Assembly: GCA_947476405.1 (NCBI GenBank)
Contig: CANJQG010000065.1
Coordinates: 1-7,940, forward strand
Source of the DNA: Thiotrichales bacterium
GTDB taxonomy: Bacteria; Pseudomonadota; Gammaproteobacteria; Francisellales; CACEW01
DNA length: 7,940 nucleotides
Direction of reading: 5' to 3'
Below the pieces are notes generated by a model that was not told the DNA's origin, made no database searches, and saw only the letters and a list, made by a program, of their open reading frames with translations. A program made the translations under genes and the position numbers. Shown piece after piece: positions 1 to 7,135 of the stretch (positions are counted from its first letter, which is position 1; each line of letters begins with the position of its first letter).

Positions 1-123
1 AAATATCTACTCACTGAAATCAAGTTCGCCACGACAGATGCCGCTTTGCTTAAGCTGTTGCCGCACCATGCCAAGTTGGATCTCAGCCTGGATTCACATT
101 ATAAGGTCAGGCCCTCAGGCTGA
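1..123 (+). CDS. C-terminal end of an unrecognised protein (5' end outside window)
   Basis: Reading frame 1 is open from the first base to a TGA at 121-123, giving 40 residues that begin KYLLTEIKFATTDAALLKLL and end KVRPSG. The fragment has a leucine/alanine-rich helix-like stretch followed by a short basic tail. I do not recognise the family and no function can be given. It converges with the minus-strand dehydrogenase remnant, and the last bases of the two frames overlap (107-123), which is unusual for intact convergent genes. The 3' end of this gene may itself have been changed by the event that truncated the dehydrogenase. No clear intrinsic terminator follows. There is a short CTCA/TGAG inverted repeat at the stop and a T6 run about 10 bases later, but the stem is too weak to call. 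Confidence 0.5.
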   Translation, partial: KYLLTEIKFATTDAALLKLLPHHAKLDLSLDSHYKVRPSG

Positions 124-550
124 GTAGGTGTGGTTTTTTGAACGCATACGACATACGTTTAATTGCTTCTTTCGCGCACAAAAAATAACTCAGCACATTG
201 GTTCTAAAAATGCGTTCCAATCTAGCAAAGCTGATTTCTTCGACACGAGCTTGTGCTTCCAAAATACCTGCATTATTGACCAAGGCAGTCAATGGGCCCA
301 ATTGCGCATCGACGGCTTTAAATAAAGCACTCACCTCTATCTCATTACCCACATCTGCTTTGAAAGCGGTGGCGCGCCCGCCTGCTTTTTCGACCTCTAC
401 TACAAGCGCCGCTGCAGCTTGATCATTTTTGTGATAATTAATCGCTACTAAATAGCCTTGCTTTGCTGCTAAACGAGCCGTTGCAGCACCAATCCCACGA
501 CTGCCTCCAGTGATCAGTATCGCCCCAAGATCTTGCTGCTTCGTCATCAT
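107..550 (-). pseudogene. Truncated short-chain dehydrogenase/reductase (SDR), N-terminal half only
   Basis: The frame starts at ATG 550 (or ATG 547) behind a GGGGG ribosome-binding-like run and gives 147 residues. The N-terminal Rossmann half of a classical NAD(P)-dependent SDR is clear: the glycine motif TGGSRGIG at residues 14-21, the adenine-binding DV at 66-67, NNAG at 92-95, and the TNV segment at 117-119 that holds the conserved Asn. Classical SDRs are about 245 residues and need a Ser near 145 and a YxxxK near 160. Both are absent. SDR-like sequence stops at about residue 133-134 (AIKRMS), and the remaining 13 residues are unrelated read-through into the 3' end of the facing gene. The protein could bind a nucleotide but should not catalyse a reduction. 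I read it as a deletion-derived pseudogene. Assembly error is the main alternative. Confidence 0.8.
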
Positions 551-559
551 GCCCCCAGA

Positions 560-565
560 ATTATA
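560..565 (-). promoter_or_regulatory. Possible -10 box (TATAAT) in front of the SDR remnant
   Basis: The minus strand reads TATAAT here, a perfect sigma70 -10 hexamer, but no acceptable -35 sits 16-18 bases upstream. The start point would fall about 3 bases before ATG 550, leaving out the GGGGG run and giving a nearly leaderless message. The hexamer overlaps one arm of a small inverted repeat, TAGCC/GGCTA (564-568 and 575-579), between this gene and the 106-codon gene upstream. It may be fortuitous. Confidence 0.25.
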
Positions 566-587
566 GCCGTGCTAGGCTAATGACCCA

Positions 588-908
588 CTAACAGCCTTTA
601 ATGGTATCCTGTAAATAACGTACATAAGATTTGACCTCTGCACGCCTGGCTTCAATTTCGCTGATTTGTGCACAAAGCTCTTCATCTTCCTTTTGTGCAG
701 CATCCAATGCCAACTGCAAATGTGCGGCCAATCTTTCAGCATTTTTCTTTTGCTGCTCATCGGCAGATGTAGTCAGAGATTCTTTAGGCTTTGATTTTTT
801 TACAACAGCTGCCGTATCAACACCATCTTCTGCCAAAGCATTTTGCTCTACTACGGGCACATCTATAGGCTGCGCGTCACCATTCTCCAATGTAAAACTG
901 TCAAACAT
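588..908 (-). CDS. Small acidic coiled-coil protein of unknown function (106 aa)
   Basis: ATG 908 is preceded by a good Shine-Dalgarno (AAGGAG at 916-921, 7-base spacer), which fixes the start and supports a real gene. I do not recognise the family. Residues 1-35 are acidic and probably disordered, and 36-46 contain a lysine/proline patch (KKSKPKE). Residues 48-100 are rich in A, E, K, Q and L with heptad-like spacing and very likely form a coiled coil. The protein ends in KGC. No signal peptide or membrane segment is visible, so it is expected to be cytoplasmic and possibly oligomeric. It lies in the same direction as the defence-like operon, 160 bases downstream of it, but has its own promoter candidates, so co-function is not shown. 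Its role could be structural, as an adaptor, or unrelated to the operon. Confidence 0.75.
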   Translation of the reverse strand: MFDSFTLENGDAQPIDVPVVEQNALAEDGVDTAAVVKKSKPKESLTTSADEQQKKNAERLAAHLQLALDAAQKEDEELCAQISEIEARRAEVKSYVRYLQDTIKGC

Positions 909-939
909 TTTTTCACTCCTTGCATTATTTTAAAACAGC

Positions 940-948
940 ATTCTAACA
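940..948 (-). promoter_or_regulatory. Candidate extended -10 promoter for the 106-codon gene
   Basis: The minus strand reads TGTTAGAAT, an extended -10 (TGn plus TAGAAT, 5 of 6 to consensus). It predicts a start near 933 and a leader of about 25 bases that contains the AAGGAG ribosome-binding site. No convincing -35 is present, which extended -10 promoters can tolerate. Its position makes it the more natural of the two candidates for this gene. Confidence 0.4.
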
Positions 949-1034
949 TGTTTATTTCAACAGACACATATTACCAATCGCCGTTATTCAATACTGGTCG
1001 CAACTTTAAAGGCATTATTGTCATTAGGCTGACA

Positions 1035-1047
1035 CCCAAGTATAGCA
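1035..1047 (-). promoter_or_regulatory. Candidate extended -10 promoter with a 13-nt core repeated at 7151-7163
   Basis: The minus strand reads TGCTATACTTGGG: TGC plus TATACT (5 of 6 to consensus) followed by TTGGG. No -35 is recognisable 15-18 bases upstream. It lies just after the stop of the GIY-YIG gene and points at the 106-codon gene, which would have a leader of about 124 bases. Exactly the same 13 bases lie on the same strand in front of the methyltransferase operon, which supports a real promoter, perhaps with a shared regulator. Confidence 0.4.
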
Positions 1048-1068
1048 CTACTTTTCCTGCCGATGCTT

Positions 1069-2253
1069 TCATTTATTCTGAATCATCTTACCTTCGCCAA
1101 CTGAATACTGCATATTTAGAATCGATTTATCCTGAATCGCCTTTACAGCTTGTCGCAAAGTATCAACAGTTACAAAAAACCACTCTCTAGGCTTTACTGT
1201 TTGACCAAAACGGTCCTTAATTTCAATATCTGCCCTGGCACTATCAAAAAAAGTATGAAGCAATTTTTCAGTTGCTACCGGGTCCATATTTATTAAATGG
1301 AATTCTCCAACAATTTCAACTGGTGCAAGCAAGTATGTCGGATCTCTTGCTGCACTGCTAATACGCGATTTTACACTTGTTGTAGTCACGCCAATTTTAT
1401 GCAAATAACCGTCATGTTTTTTGATATCTGGCGACTGTGAAAGGCTTTTAAGCACATATACAATCCCAGCTGTATCTACAGATATTTCTTCTTTCCCACC
1501 AAACAGAGGCCCCTCTGAATTGCCTGAGATAGCTCTAGCCAACTTATCTTTATATAGCGATGCACCAAAAGAGCGCAGCAATAAGTCACTCTCTGTTTTA
1601 TTAGAAAAAATTACTCTAAGCCTGGCATTATGGTGCCCTTTACGGTGCTCATATTTTTTTCCCATGCTGGCAACATAAGCAAGCAGTCCATGCACAATAA
1701 ATAGCTGGCCCTCTTTAATATTTGCAATGCCCTGAATCGGCAGTATATCCCGCTGTTTGTTGTCTAAATCTTCTTGCACTTGCTTAAATAACTTTTCAAA
1801 CAACTGAAAATCTTTGCATGGCTTTCGATTAGCAACATATTCAAAATCAGGCATCTGCTTGTCTGATCTATTAACAAAGCGCATCTGAAAGATACTATCG
1901 TCTTCTTCAGTCAACAATTCACTATTAAGAATATCATCTAAGTTAGGTGCTGCCTGGCAAACATTCTCACTTTTGTTTTCTAACAGACAATACTGATCGA
2001 AGGGGCTAAGGAGTGCTACAGACTCTTTGTCATTGCGCATTGTTTCAAGCCGCTGAGAAAGCCTAGTTTCTAAAATAGGTGCTTCCAAGCTGTTGAGAGG
2101 TGCCCTGCCATATTTTTCATAAAAACTAATAATTTCTTTAAAGCCAGAGCAAAGCATTGATTCTGTGGTTCCTCTGCTTGATTTGATTGCTCCAACATCA
2201 ATTAAACCCAGAGGGTCATTGTTAAAAATCTCTTCTAAAATCCGCTTTGTCAT
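1069..2253 (-). CDS. GIY-YIG endonuclease, T5orf172 type (third gene of the operon)
   Basis: The product has 394 residues and a C-terminal GIY-YIG nuclease domain at about 260-372. Visible elements are the GIY-equivalent GIVYVL (263-268), the YIG-equivalent HKIG (285-288), the conserved Arg of the following helix (R297), a Glu in ATEKLLH (E329) placed as the metal-binding residue, and EWFF (357-360). This arrangement fits the T5orf172/MUG113 branch. Residues 38-92 hold a segment with YGRAP, LETRL and MRNDK that resembles the C-terminus of the upstream helicase. The middle (120-255) is a conserved-looking linker domain without a known motif. Known GIY-YIG enzymes cut DNA with one active site and a divalent metal. 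Here the domain probably cuts DNA selected by the partner genes. ATG 2253 is one base after the helicase stop (TAG-A-ATG), with only a weak AGGT upstream, implying coupled translation. Confidence 0.9.
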   Translation of the reverse strand: MTKRILEEIFNNDPLGLIDVGAIKSSRGTTESMLCSGFKEIISFYEKYGRAPLNSLEAPILETRLSQRLETMRNDKESVALLSPFDQYCLLENKSENVCQAAPNLDDILNSELLTEEDDSIFQMRFVNRSDKQMPDFEYVANRKPCKDFQLFEKLFKQVQEDLDNKQRDILPIQGIANIKEGQLFIVHGLLAYVASMGKKYEHRKGHHNARLRVIFSNKTESDLLLRSFGASLYKDKLARAISGNSEGPLFGGKEEISVDTAGIVYVLKSLSQSPDIKKHDGYLHKIGVTTTSVKSRISSAARDPTYLLAPVEIVGEFHLINMDPVATEKLLHTFFDSARADIEIKDRFGQTVKPREWFFVTVDTLRQAVKAIQDKSILNMQYSVGEGKMIQNK

Positions 2254-2254
2254 T

Positions 2255-4267
2255 CTAATTTACCTGGGACAGCTGCTGTCTTTTTTTATTTTTTAGCCAC
2301 AGCAAGGCTTCGCCCAGACGTTTTTCCAATGGATTTACACTATCCATACTTGGCTTTCTCCCATGCTCTTGGGCAAAACGGTTGATACGCGGCCATAAGG
2401 ATACTGCTTCCTCCTCTGTCATTGTAATACTTCCCTGGGCTTTCACGACCTCATGCACTGCCTGTAAAACATTAGAATTAAGTCCTTTGCTTATAACTTC
2501 ATAGGCATTCTGAAAGGGATTAATTGAATCGATTAAGTCGACATTTAAATCATTTACGTTAACAAAACGACGGACTTGATTCACAAAATTTTTATTGCCG
2601 CCAAACTCTTTATTATCTGGATTATAAGTGCCACTATCTACATTTTCAGGCTTACCTGCTATGGAGGCGATGACCATCTGCGCAGCTAAATGCTGCCGCA
2701 CAGTCTCAATTTCATCAGGTGTTAAATCAGGAAATTTTTCTTCAATAACCTTGGCAACATAAACTTCATTAACCACTTCTGGAGCAATTGAATCGTCGAT
2801 CATTGCCCGTGTAATACGTTTATCTTGGCAAGCTGCTGCAATCAACTCTAGCATTTGCTGTTCAATTATTGCCTTGACGCGTTCATTTTCCGGTTCTTTC
2901 AACCCTTTAATACCAATCTGAACAACTCCAGAATTTTCATCTATCTGCACAGTTGGTTCATTATCATTATTTTTGGCATAAAATTTAGATTTTGGAGCAA
3001 GCGCTTGTTCCATTGCCAAAGATACGGAAATGGCTTTCAGCATAGTATTTACGGCGGTTATGGCAACCTCACGATCCACTGTAGGGTTAGCAATCAAGTG
3101 TGTAAAAAAAGCCTCTTTTTTATTAGGATAATCGCGAGTTACACGCCCAATAATTTGAATGATTTCAGTTAAGGATGAGCGATACCCTATGGTAATTGCA
3201 TGTTGCATAGCAGGGGCATCAAAGCCCTCTTTAGCCATACCAAGTGCAATAATAATATCAACAACAGCAAGTTTTTGTGGGTCGCGAAGCGAGGTCAATA
3301 CAAATGAACGTATCTCTTCATCATCGTCTACTAAATTTGCGATATTTAACAGCCTACCATCTTTAGCTCTTAGCCTTATAAAGCCAGTTTCTGTATCCAC
3401 GCCATCATAGTCACCAATTAAATCAAGGATGCTATCAGTTTCACTGTATTTGTCGCCAGTTGATTCAGCGCTATTTACATTAGGAATATGAATGATAGTC
3501 TTTAATTTTGTGTCTAGAATTTCTGGCAGTGCACTAAGATATTGCTCAGTATAAAAGTGATACCCAATTTTTAAACACTTCAGATGCTCATATGCTGACA
3601 TTTGCTCATAATAAGTATAAGAAATTTGTTTAAAACGAGCCTCATCTTCTGGCCCCATGACACTCTCTTCATCACCACGGAAATAGCTGCCAGTCATAGC
3701 AACTATATGACAGTTCCCCCGATCAATAAGAGATCGAATCATCTCACCCAAGCGATTTTCTTCTGAACTTGAGGCATGGTGGAATTCATCTATAGCAATT
3801 AAAACATCATCGAAAGCAGCGGCCCCTAAATCTTGGAAAGCAAAACGCAATGTTGCATGCGTACAGACCAATGCCTCATCAGCACTTTGCAAAAAAGAAC
3901 TAAGCGCCTTAACTTTGCCATGAGCTGCAGCTCCAGATTCAGAACCTGGTGTACAAAGATTCCATTTTGGCTCAATGTTCCAATCAAAATGATACCCCCC
4001 AGATGTTAGATTTGTGTTTTGAAAGCTTCCACCAATAGCACGTTCTGGCACTGCAATAATGACTTTTTTTACTCCTTGAAAATGCAACTTATCTAATGCA
4101 ATATACATTAGCGCCCTACTCTTACCAGAGGCAGGTGGCGACTTGATTAGCAAATACTTTTCCTGTCGGTGCTCATAAGCTCTACGCTGCATAGGCCGCA
4201 TGCCAAAAGAGTCTATAGCCAAAAGCTGATTATTTTCAAAATTAACTTCTACTGCATTAATGGTCAT
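2255..4267 (-). CDS. Superfamily 2 DEAD/DEAH-box helicase (second gene of the operon)
   Basis: I place the start at ATG 4267, which forms ATGA with the stop of the methyltransferase gene and has a GGGG ribosome-binding run 7-8 bases upstream. A TTG at 4273 is possible but less likely. The 670-residue product (numbered from ATG 4267) has both RecA-like domains of an SF2 ATPase: Walker A SPPASGKS (43-50), Walker B DEFH (160-163), motif III TGS (192-194), motif V GMAKEGFDAP (343-352), and motif VI QIIGRVTR (371-378) with the arginine finger. The layout is that of restriction-type DNA translocases. Residues 420-620 are a helical region of unknown fold. The C-terminus (626-662) holds HGRKPS, NPLEKRL and LKNKK, similar to the N-terminus of the nuclease downstream. 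It should move on or remodel duplex DNA with ATP and hand substrate to the nuclease. No nuclease motif of its own is visible. Confidence 0.92.
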   Translation of the reverse strand: MTINAVEVNFENNQLLAIDSFGMRPMQRRAYEHRQEKYLLIKSPPASGKSRALMYIALDKLHFQGVKKVIIAVPERAIGGSFQNTNLTSGGYHFDWNIEPKWNLCTPGSESGAAAHGKVKALSSFLQSADEALVCTHATLRFAFQDLGAAAFDDVLIAIDEFHHASSSEENRLGEMIRSLIDRGNCHIVAMTGSYFRGDEESVMGPEDEARFKQISYTYYEQMSAYEHLKCLKIGYHFYTEQYLSALPEILDTKLKTIIHIPNVNSAESTGDKYSETDSILDLIGDYDGVDTETGFIRLRAKDGRLLNIANLVDDDEEIRSFVLTSLRDPQKLAVVDIIIALGMAKEGFDAPAMQHAITIGYRSSLTEIIQIIGRVTRDYPNKKEAFFTHLIANPTVDREVAITAVNTMLKAISVSLAMEQALAPKSKFYAKNNDNEPTVQIDENSGVVQIGIKGLKEPENERVKAIIEQQMLELIAAACQDKRITRAMIDDSIAPEVVNEVYVAKVIEEKFPDLTPDEIETVRQHLAAQMVIASIAGKPENVDSGTYNPDNKEFGGNKNFVNQVRRFVNVNDLNVDLIDSINPFQNAYEVISKGLNSNVLQAVHEVVKAQGSITMTEEEAVSLWPRINRFAQEHGRKPSMDSVNPLEKRLGEALLWLKNKKRQQLSQVN

Positions 4268-6972
4268 TGGCAATCCCCTTTGTCTTTCCTGATCATTTTT
4301 TCATACAGGTCAAATAGATACTTTAAACGTTCCTGATCACTTTCAAATGGCTTGTCCCTATAAAAAGATTCCAAGAGCCTATCACTTTCTTCATGAACTG
4401 CTTTTAGGTTCAATGGCATTTTTTTAGAATCGTATAAATCAGCAATCGTTTTTGGAAAATGAAATTCTCGTTCATGTATAATGGTTTTTGCCGTATTTTC
4501 CAAAGCCTCTTTCTGCTCACTCTTAAACAGGGGCACTGGAAAAGTATTCCAACCAAGAAGATTGGAATATCTAAAATCACTTCGTAATTTTCCACAAACT
4601 GTTGCAATCCAGAGAAGATGGAGCTTAGAGCAGATAATAGAAAAAGCCCAAATAGGGGCATCATATATCGCAAACGCACTATCATTAATAATTTGACCTG
4701 ATGATAAAATGTCAACAGGTAAGTATGGTCTGTTTTCTGATGAAACTCTAGGAACAACAATCGTCTGATTTGAATGATATTGACGTATTTCTCCAAATCG
4801 ATGAGGAAAGCTAGCAGATAAACGTGTTTGTTCTTTACGACTGTTCATTCTATTAGCTGCAACCAACACCAATCGTTCACTAATCAAGGGTATTGATTTT
4901 GCTTCATTTATAGAGTCATCATTTATCCATAGACAATATCGAGTCAGCCCTTTTATTAATTCTTGCGACCCAACATATTTATAAATGAATTTTTTCGAGA
5001 GTGGCGCTTGTTCTAATAAATTTTGAACCTCAAATTCAGATAGTATTAAGTGGCCTCCGTCTACTGGAGAATTACCTCTATCCATTGATGGTAGGCCATT
5101 AATAGGTTCAGCGGCTTTTTTAATAAAAATATTTGGAGCATCAATCAAAAATGGGTTGATATTTTTACAATTAATTACTCCTAAGTTTGTAATTAAAATC
5201 GGGGAACTTATAAAAGAGCTTGCGTTTTGCACCCCAATAATTACACATGTAACTCCTGCGTTGTCTGCGGCATTATTTTTCCAAACAAATGGTGAGTAGG
5301 CAAAAGAAATAACCATTTCCAAATCAAAAAGCATAGGCCAAAGTGTAGACACATGGCCACCTTGCACAATACTATTGGTTGCCACAAACGCAAAGCTTGC
5401 ACGCTTACCGTTGCAGTATTCTGCAGCTTTAAAAAACCATGCACAGACATAGTCTAGAGATTTATAATTTTCAACTTTCCCCTTGAAAACATGATCCATA
5501 TCTTTTTTCTGAATACTATTTTGCCCTGAGGCTCCCAGATAAGGCGGGTTACTGACAAGATACAACTCATCATCTTCAGATAGAGGGCAAAACTCACTCC
5601 AATCAACTTCTGATAACGCATTTTTGCAAATAATATGCCCACTATCTCGCAAAGGTAATGCAGGTGTTGCGATACCAATCACAGCTTCAAACTTCCGGTT
5701 TGCTTGGTACTCAGCTATCCAAAGAGCAAGTTTAGCGGTCTCAGCAGCAAAATCGGCATATTCAATTCCATAAAAATTATTCAGCGAAATACTTGAGAAT
5801 GCAAACTCCATGTTTGCTTTCCCAGTTAAATCTTTTAACGCATCCAGCGCATCTACTTCTAATTTTCGTAGCTCACGATATGCAATGACTAGAAAGTTGC
5901 CAGAGCCGCAAGCAAAATCTGCTATTTTGATATTTCTGAGTCGATGCATAAACTCATCTATTTTCTTCTTTGAGCTTCGCGCTTCAAACAATTGTTTACG
6001 CAAATCATTCAAAAAAAGGGGGTCGAGGGTTTTCAGGATATTTGGCACTGAAGTATAGTGCATACCCAAATCTCGACGCTTTTCTGGATCAACAATAGCC
6101 TGAATTGAAGAGCCAAGAATATCTGGATTAACATACTGCCAATTGAGCTTCTTAGTACCCTCTGACCTAGTAGCCTCTAATAAATAACGAAAAGCCTTAG
6201 CGTTAAACTCAGGCACTGCAACATCGCCAGAGAACAAGCCTCCGTTTACATAAGGAAATTCAAGGGACCAGCTAGGAAAGCTACTGCGCTGACCATCTCT
6301 TTTATCCAAAACTCCAAAGATTGTTTTTATAACCTCAGTAGCATGTTCACCATTTGCACCAGATCTATTATTGACTGTTTTACTAAAAATATCTGATGGA
6401 AAAATATGAGTGTCTTCTGCAAAGAAGCAAAAAATTAATTGTGTCATAAAATGATTCAGTGCATGTCGTTTCTCATCACTAAGCCAATCAGGGTTATGCC
6501 CCACCAAAGCATCATACAGCTTAGCCAATTTTGCAGTTGCCTTAATATCCACTGAGCTTTCTTGAGTGGCTCGATATCCCTCCTGCCCTATTAAAGGCAA
6601 AAAGAAATAAGCTTCGTCTTTTAGCTCTCCAAAGGTAGATGCCAACGTCTCAGAATGAAGCCGATCACTTACCAATACATCTTGGCCATCAGTTGTGAAA
6701 AGGAATCTTGCTCTTTGTTTAGCTGTTTGTTTGGATTGCTTAAGCCTTTCTAATGTTGCGGCTGTAGCCCCTTTTTCAGAAGGAGCATAATGTATATGTT
6801 GTTTCCAAATTATGCCATTTGGCAAGTCAGAGCTATTATTCTTTTCTCGTAAACGGGCAATAGTTGCCTTAGCTTTTGCAAAAATTTCTATAAGTTCAAA
6901 TCCAAACTCTTTCGCATCAAAAGGTTTACTTGTTAATAAGGCTAAACCAGTTTCAATATCAACAATATTCAT
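4264..6972 (-). CDS. MmeI-family adenine-N6 DNA methyltransferase without nuclease motif (first gene of the operon)
   Basis: The product has 902 residues, near the length of MmeI-type enzymes. Residues 1-160 match a conserved N-terminal block I recall from homologues (FDAKEF, then FLFTTDGQDVLVSD), but I find no D...ExK nuclease site like that of MmeI. Residues 165-300 form the helical linker (FFAEDTHIFPSDIF, VNGGLF). The methyltransferase core shows motif X GMHYT (303-307), motif I DFACGSGNF (352-360, SAM binding) and motif IV NPPY (475-478, catalytic), the gamma-class order of N6-adenine enzymes. Residues about 580-800 are the target recognition region. The C-terminus has GWNTFPVP (807-814), LYDSKKMP (846-853) and a helical end, as in MmeI_C. 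It should methylate a specific non-palindromic site, marking self DNA. ATG 6972 has only a weak GAG upstream. Confidence 0.92.
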   Translation of the reverse strand: MNIVDIETGLALLTSKPFDAKEFGFELIEIFAKAKATIARLREKNNSSDLPNGIIWKQHIHYAPSEKGATAATLERLKQSKQTAKQRARFLFTTDGQDVLVSDRLHSETLASTFGELKDEAYFFLPLIGQEGYRATQESSVDIKATAKLAKLYDALVGHNPDWLSDEKRHALNHFMTQLIFCFFAEDTHIFPSDIFSKTVNNRSGANGEHATEVIKTIFGVLDKRDGQRSSFPSWSLEFPYVNGGLFSGDVAVPEFNAKAFRYLLEATRSEGTKKLNWQYVNPDILGSSIQAIVDPEKRRDLGMHYTSVPNILKTLDPLFLNDLRKQLFEARSSKKKIDEFMHRLRNIKIADFACGSGNFLVIAYRELRKLEVDALDALKDLTGKANMEFAFSSISLNNFYGIEYADFAAETAKLALWIAEYQANRKFEAVIGIATPALPLRDSGHIICKNALSEVDWSEFCPLSEDDELYLVSNPPYLGASGQNSIQKKDMDHVFKGKVENYKSLDYVCAWFFKAAEYCNGKRASFAFVATNSIVQGGHVSTLWPMLFDLEMVISFAYSPFVWKNNAADNAGVTCVIIGVQNASSFISSPILITNLGVINCKNINPFLIDAPNIFIKKAAEPINGLPSMDRGNSPVDGGHLILSEFEVQNLLEQAPLSKKFIYKYVGSQELIKGLTRYCLWINDDSINEAKSIPLISERLVLVAANRMNSRKEQTRLSASFPHRFGEIRQYHSNQTIVVPRVSSENRPYLPVDILSSGQIINDSAFAIYDAPIWAFSIICSKLHLLWIATVCGKLRSDFRYSNLLGWNTFPVPLFKSEQKEALENTAKTIIHEREFHFPKTIADLYDSKKMPLNLKAVHEESDRLLESFYRDKPFESDQERLKYLFDLYEKMIRKDKGDCQ

Positions 6973-7135
6973 AATTTGCTCGATTCATTTCGCAATGGCT
7001 GTGCATGTCAAATACAACAACTTAAGGATAAGTCTTCAACATGCCAGAATACAAAAAAAACCATTCCTATTTAAACTAAAATTAAAGCAGTATTTTAGCA
7101 CCTTAAACCAGACAAGGTACACAACGCCAATCCAG

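Noticed and set aside
97..131. A TATAAT on the minus strand near 98-103 and a small inverted repeat plus T-run near 114-138
   Set aside because: The hexamer has no -35 and no gene behind it in the window. The stem is only four pairs and the T-run is separated from it by about 10 bases, so neither a promoter nor a terminator can be supported.
949..1190. An open frame on the + strand crossing the gap and the 3' end of the GIY-YIG gene
   Set aside because: It lacks a ribosome-binding site, overlaps the well-supported nuclease C-terminus by over 100 bases on the opposite strand, and its sequence shows no recognisable motif.
4410..5678. Several overlapping open frames of 69-128 codons on both strands inside the methyltransferase gene
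   Set aside because: They lie in other frames of a gene with strong motif support, have no ribosome-binding sites and show no family features.
1069..6972. Assignment to a named system such as DISARM, BREX or Druantia
   Set aside because: The hallmark partners of those systems (for example DrmA/DrmB, PglZ/BrxC, or the large Druantia helicase with its DUF partner) are absent. The methyltransferase is MmeI-like rather than PglX-like, and the nuclease is GIY-YIG rather than a phospholipase-D type.
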